Assembly: GCA_035631115.1 (NCBI GenBank)
Contig: DASQJJ010000024.1
Coordinates: 1 to 5,647 of the forward strand
Reading direction: 5' to 3'
Origin: DASQJJ01 sp035631115
GTDB lineage: Bacteria; Patescibacteriota; Microgenomatia; Levybacterales; UBA12049
DNA length: 5,647 nt
The translations under genes were made by a program, and so were the position numbers. The notes below the pieces were generated by a model. The model was given only the letters and a program-made list of their open reading frames with translations. It made no database searches and was not told the origin of the DNA. Within the stretch, counting starts at the first letter, position 1, and every line of letters begins with the position of its first letter. This document shows positions 5,211-5,647 of the stretch, in pieces.

Positions 5211-5495
5211 ATGACAACTGATGAATGTGGTGGCTATGGCAAGGCAGAAAAAGCAGCAACTGGGGTTAGAATTACCACAGGGTGTATTTTTCCTGATGAG
5301 CAATGCGATTTAAAAAGGAGAGGACTTTGCCCCAAAACCACTAGTCCAACATTTACTCAACTTAGCGAAGAAACAGGAGGTAAGTTAAGCGCTAGACAAT
5401 TGTATGAGCATGCTGGTGTATTGCTTCCACAATTTAGTGATGGTGCAACCAGAGCAGTGAGAAGTGTATGTAAGGGGCGACATAGGCCTACGTAG
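5211..5495 (+). CDS. Small Cys-containing protein of unknown function
   Basis: Not recognised. The 94-residue soluble protein has five cysteines (6, 25, 32, 40, 87), three of them spaced C-x6-C-x7-C in the first half (TGCIFPDEQCDLKRRGLC). This could be a metal site, but the spacing is not a standard zinc-finger pattern. The C-terminal half (LSEETGGKLSARQLYEHAGVLLPQF) looks helical, and the end is basic. There is no signal peptide or membrane helix. The ATG at 5211 was preferred over an in-frame TTG at 5175 because that TTG is the -35 box of a well-spaced promoter whose start falls on the ATG. That promoter, plus an uninterrupted frame ending only at the neighbouring gene, is the main evidence that the gene is real. 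Its last 8 bases overlap the end of the opposing metallopeptidase gene. Confidence 0.6.
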   Translation: MTTDECGGYGKAEKAATGVRITTGCIFPDEQCDLKRRGLCPKTTSPTFTQLSEETGGKLSARQLYEHAGVLLPQFSDGATRAVRSVCKGRHRPT

Positions 5496-5647
5496 ATAGA
5501 AGATGCATATTCTCATTTAGCCATTTTCTGTGTTGTCTGTAGGCCGGAGTAAAAAGTCCTACTCGTCTCCAAAATGCAGCTTGATGATGCTTTTCTGTTG
5601 TATGTGTCAACTCGTGAATAACCACATAATCAATAACAATTAATGGT
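5488..5647 (-). CDS. YgjP/SprT-like zinc metallopeptidase, C-terminal 52 residues (start outside window)
   Basis: Only the end of the gene is present. The visible frame reads YVVIHELTHTTEKHH then QAAFWRRVGLFTPAYRQHRKWLNEN, ending in TAG at 5490-5488. HELTH is the HExxH zinc-binding helix with catalytic Glu. The second histidine of KHH, just before the FW pair, is the likely third zinc ligand. The FW...P.Y...R.WL pattern is typical of the YgjP (DUF45, M48-like) family of small cytoplasmic metallopeptidases, whose substrates are mostly unknown. Family relatives end at about this point, so the C-terminus is complete. It converges on the 94-residue gene with an 8-base overlap and no terminator between them. 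Confidence 0.85.
   Translation of the reverse strand, partial: PLIVIDYVVIHELTHTTEKHHQAAFWRRVGLFTPAYRQHRKWLNENMHLLST

Noticed and set aside
1..5647. Recoding of TGA to glycine as in Gracilibacteria, suggested by the absence of TGA stops.
   Set aside because: No gene shows an in-frame TGA, glycines use GGN codons, and seven TAA/TAG stops are too few to infer recoding in AT-rich DNA.

Overview
The window reads as a dense, AT-rich bacterial chromosomal segment. Features that suggest Patescibacteria (Candidate Phyla Radiation) are short proteins, nearly no spacer between genes, three genes whose promoters appear to place the transcription start on the start codon, a DEAD-box helicase with an Asn/Arg-rich N-terminal tail, a short MetK, and a membrane-anchored propeller-like protein of unknown role. 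This placement is an inference from style, with no marker gene behind it. All seven visible stop codons are TAA or TAG, and no gene has an in-frame TGA.

Left part (1-1823), all on the minus strand: a near-consensus promoter region (1735-1803) drives a RhlE-type DEAD-box RNA helicase (536-1711). Twenty bases after it comes a YihX-like HAD hydrolase (start 515, cut by the window edge) that seems to have its own leaderless promoter. Upstream, 1824-3143 encodes a single-pass membrane-anchored protein with propeller-like extracellular strands.

Centre (3144-4803): the divergent region holds a SAM-responsive riboswitch of the SAM-I clan on the plus strand (about 3226-3331). It sits directly before metK (S-adenosylmethionine synthetase, 3331-4437), which is a classical feedback loop. 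The architecture is closer to SAM-IV or SAM-I/IV than to plain SAM-I: P1 follows the P3 junction directly, and the P3 loop can pair with the bases that run into the AUG. metK converges on a small cupin gene (4438-4803), and the two stop codons touch with no base between them.

Right part (4804-5647): a 78-residue Cys-rich two-helix membrane protein (4844-5080, minus, perfect Shine-Dalgarno) and a 94-residue Cys-containing protein of unknown function (5211-5495, plus, leaderless) are divergently transcribed around a 17-bp perfect palindrome (5154-5170). The 94-residue gene overlaps by 8 bases the end of a YgjP/SprT-like zinc metallopeptidase gene that enters from the right edge. No tRNA, rRNA, CRISPR array, insertion sequence or clear rho-independent terminator was found. 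Besides the described regulatory regions there is no gene-free stretch longer than 300 bases.
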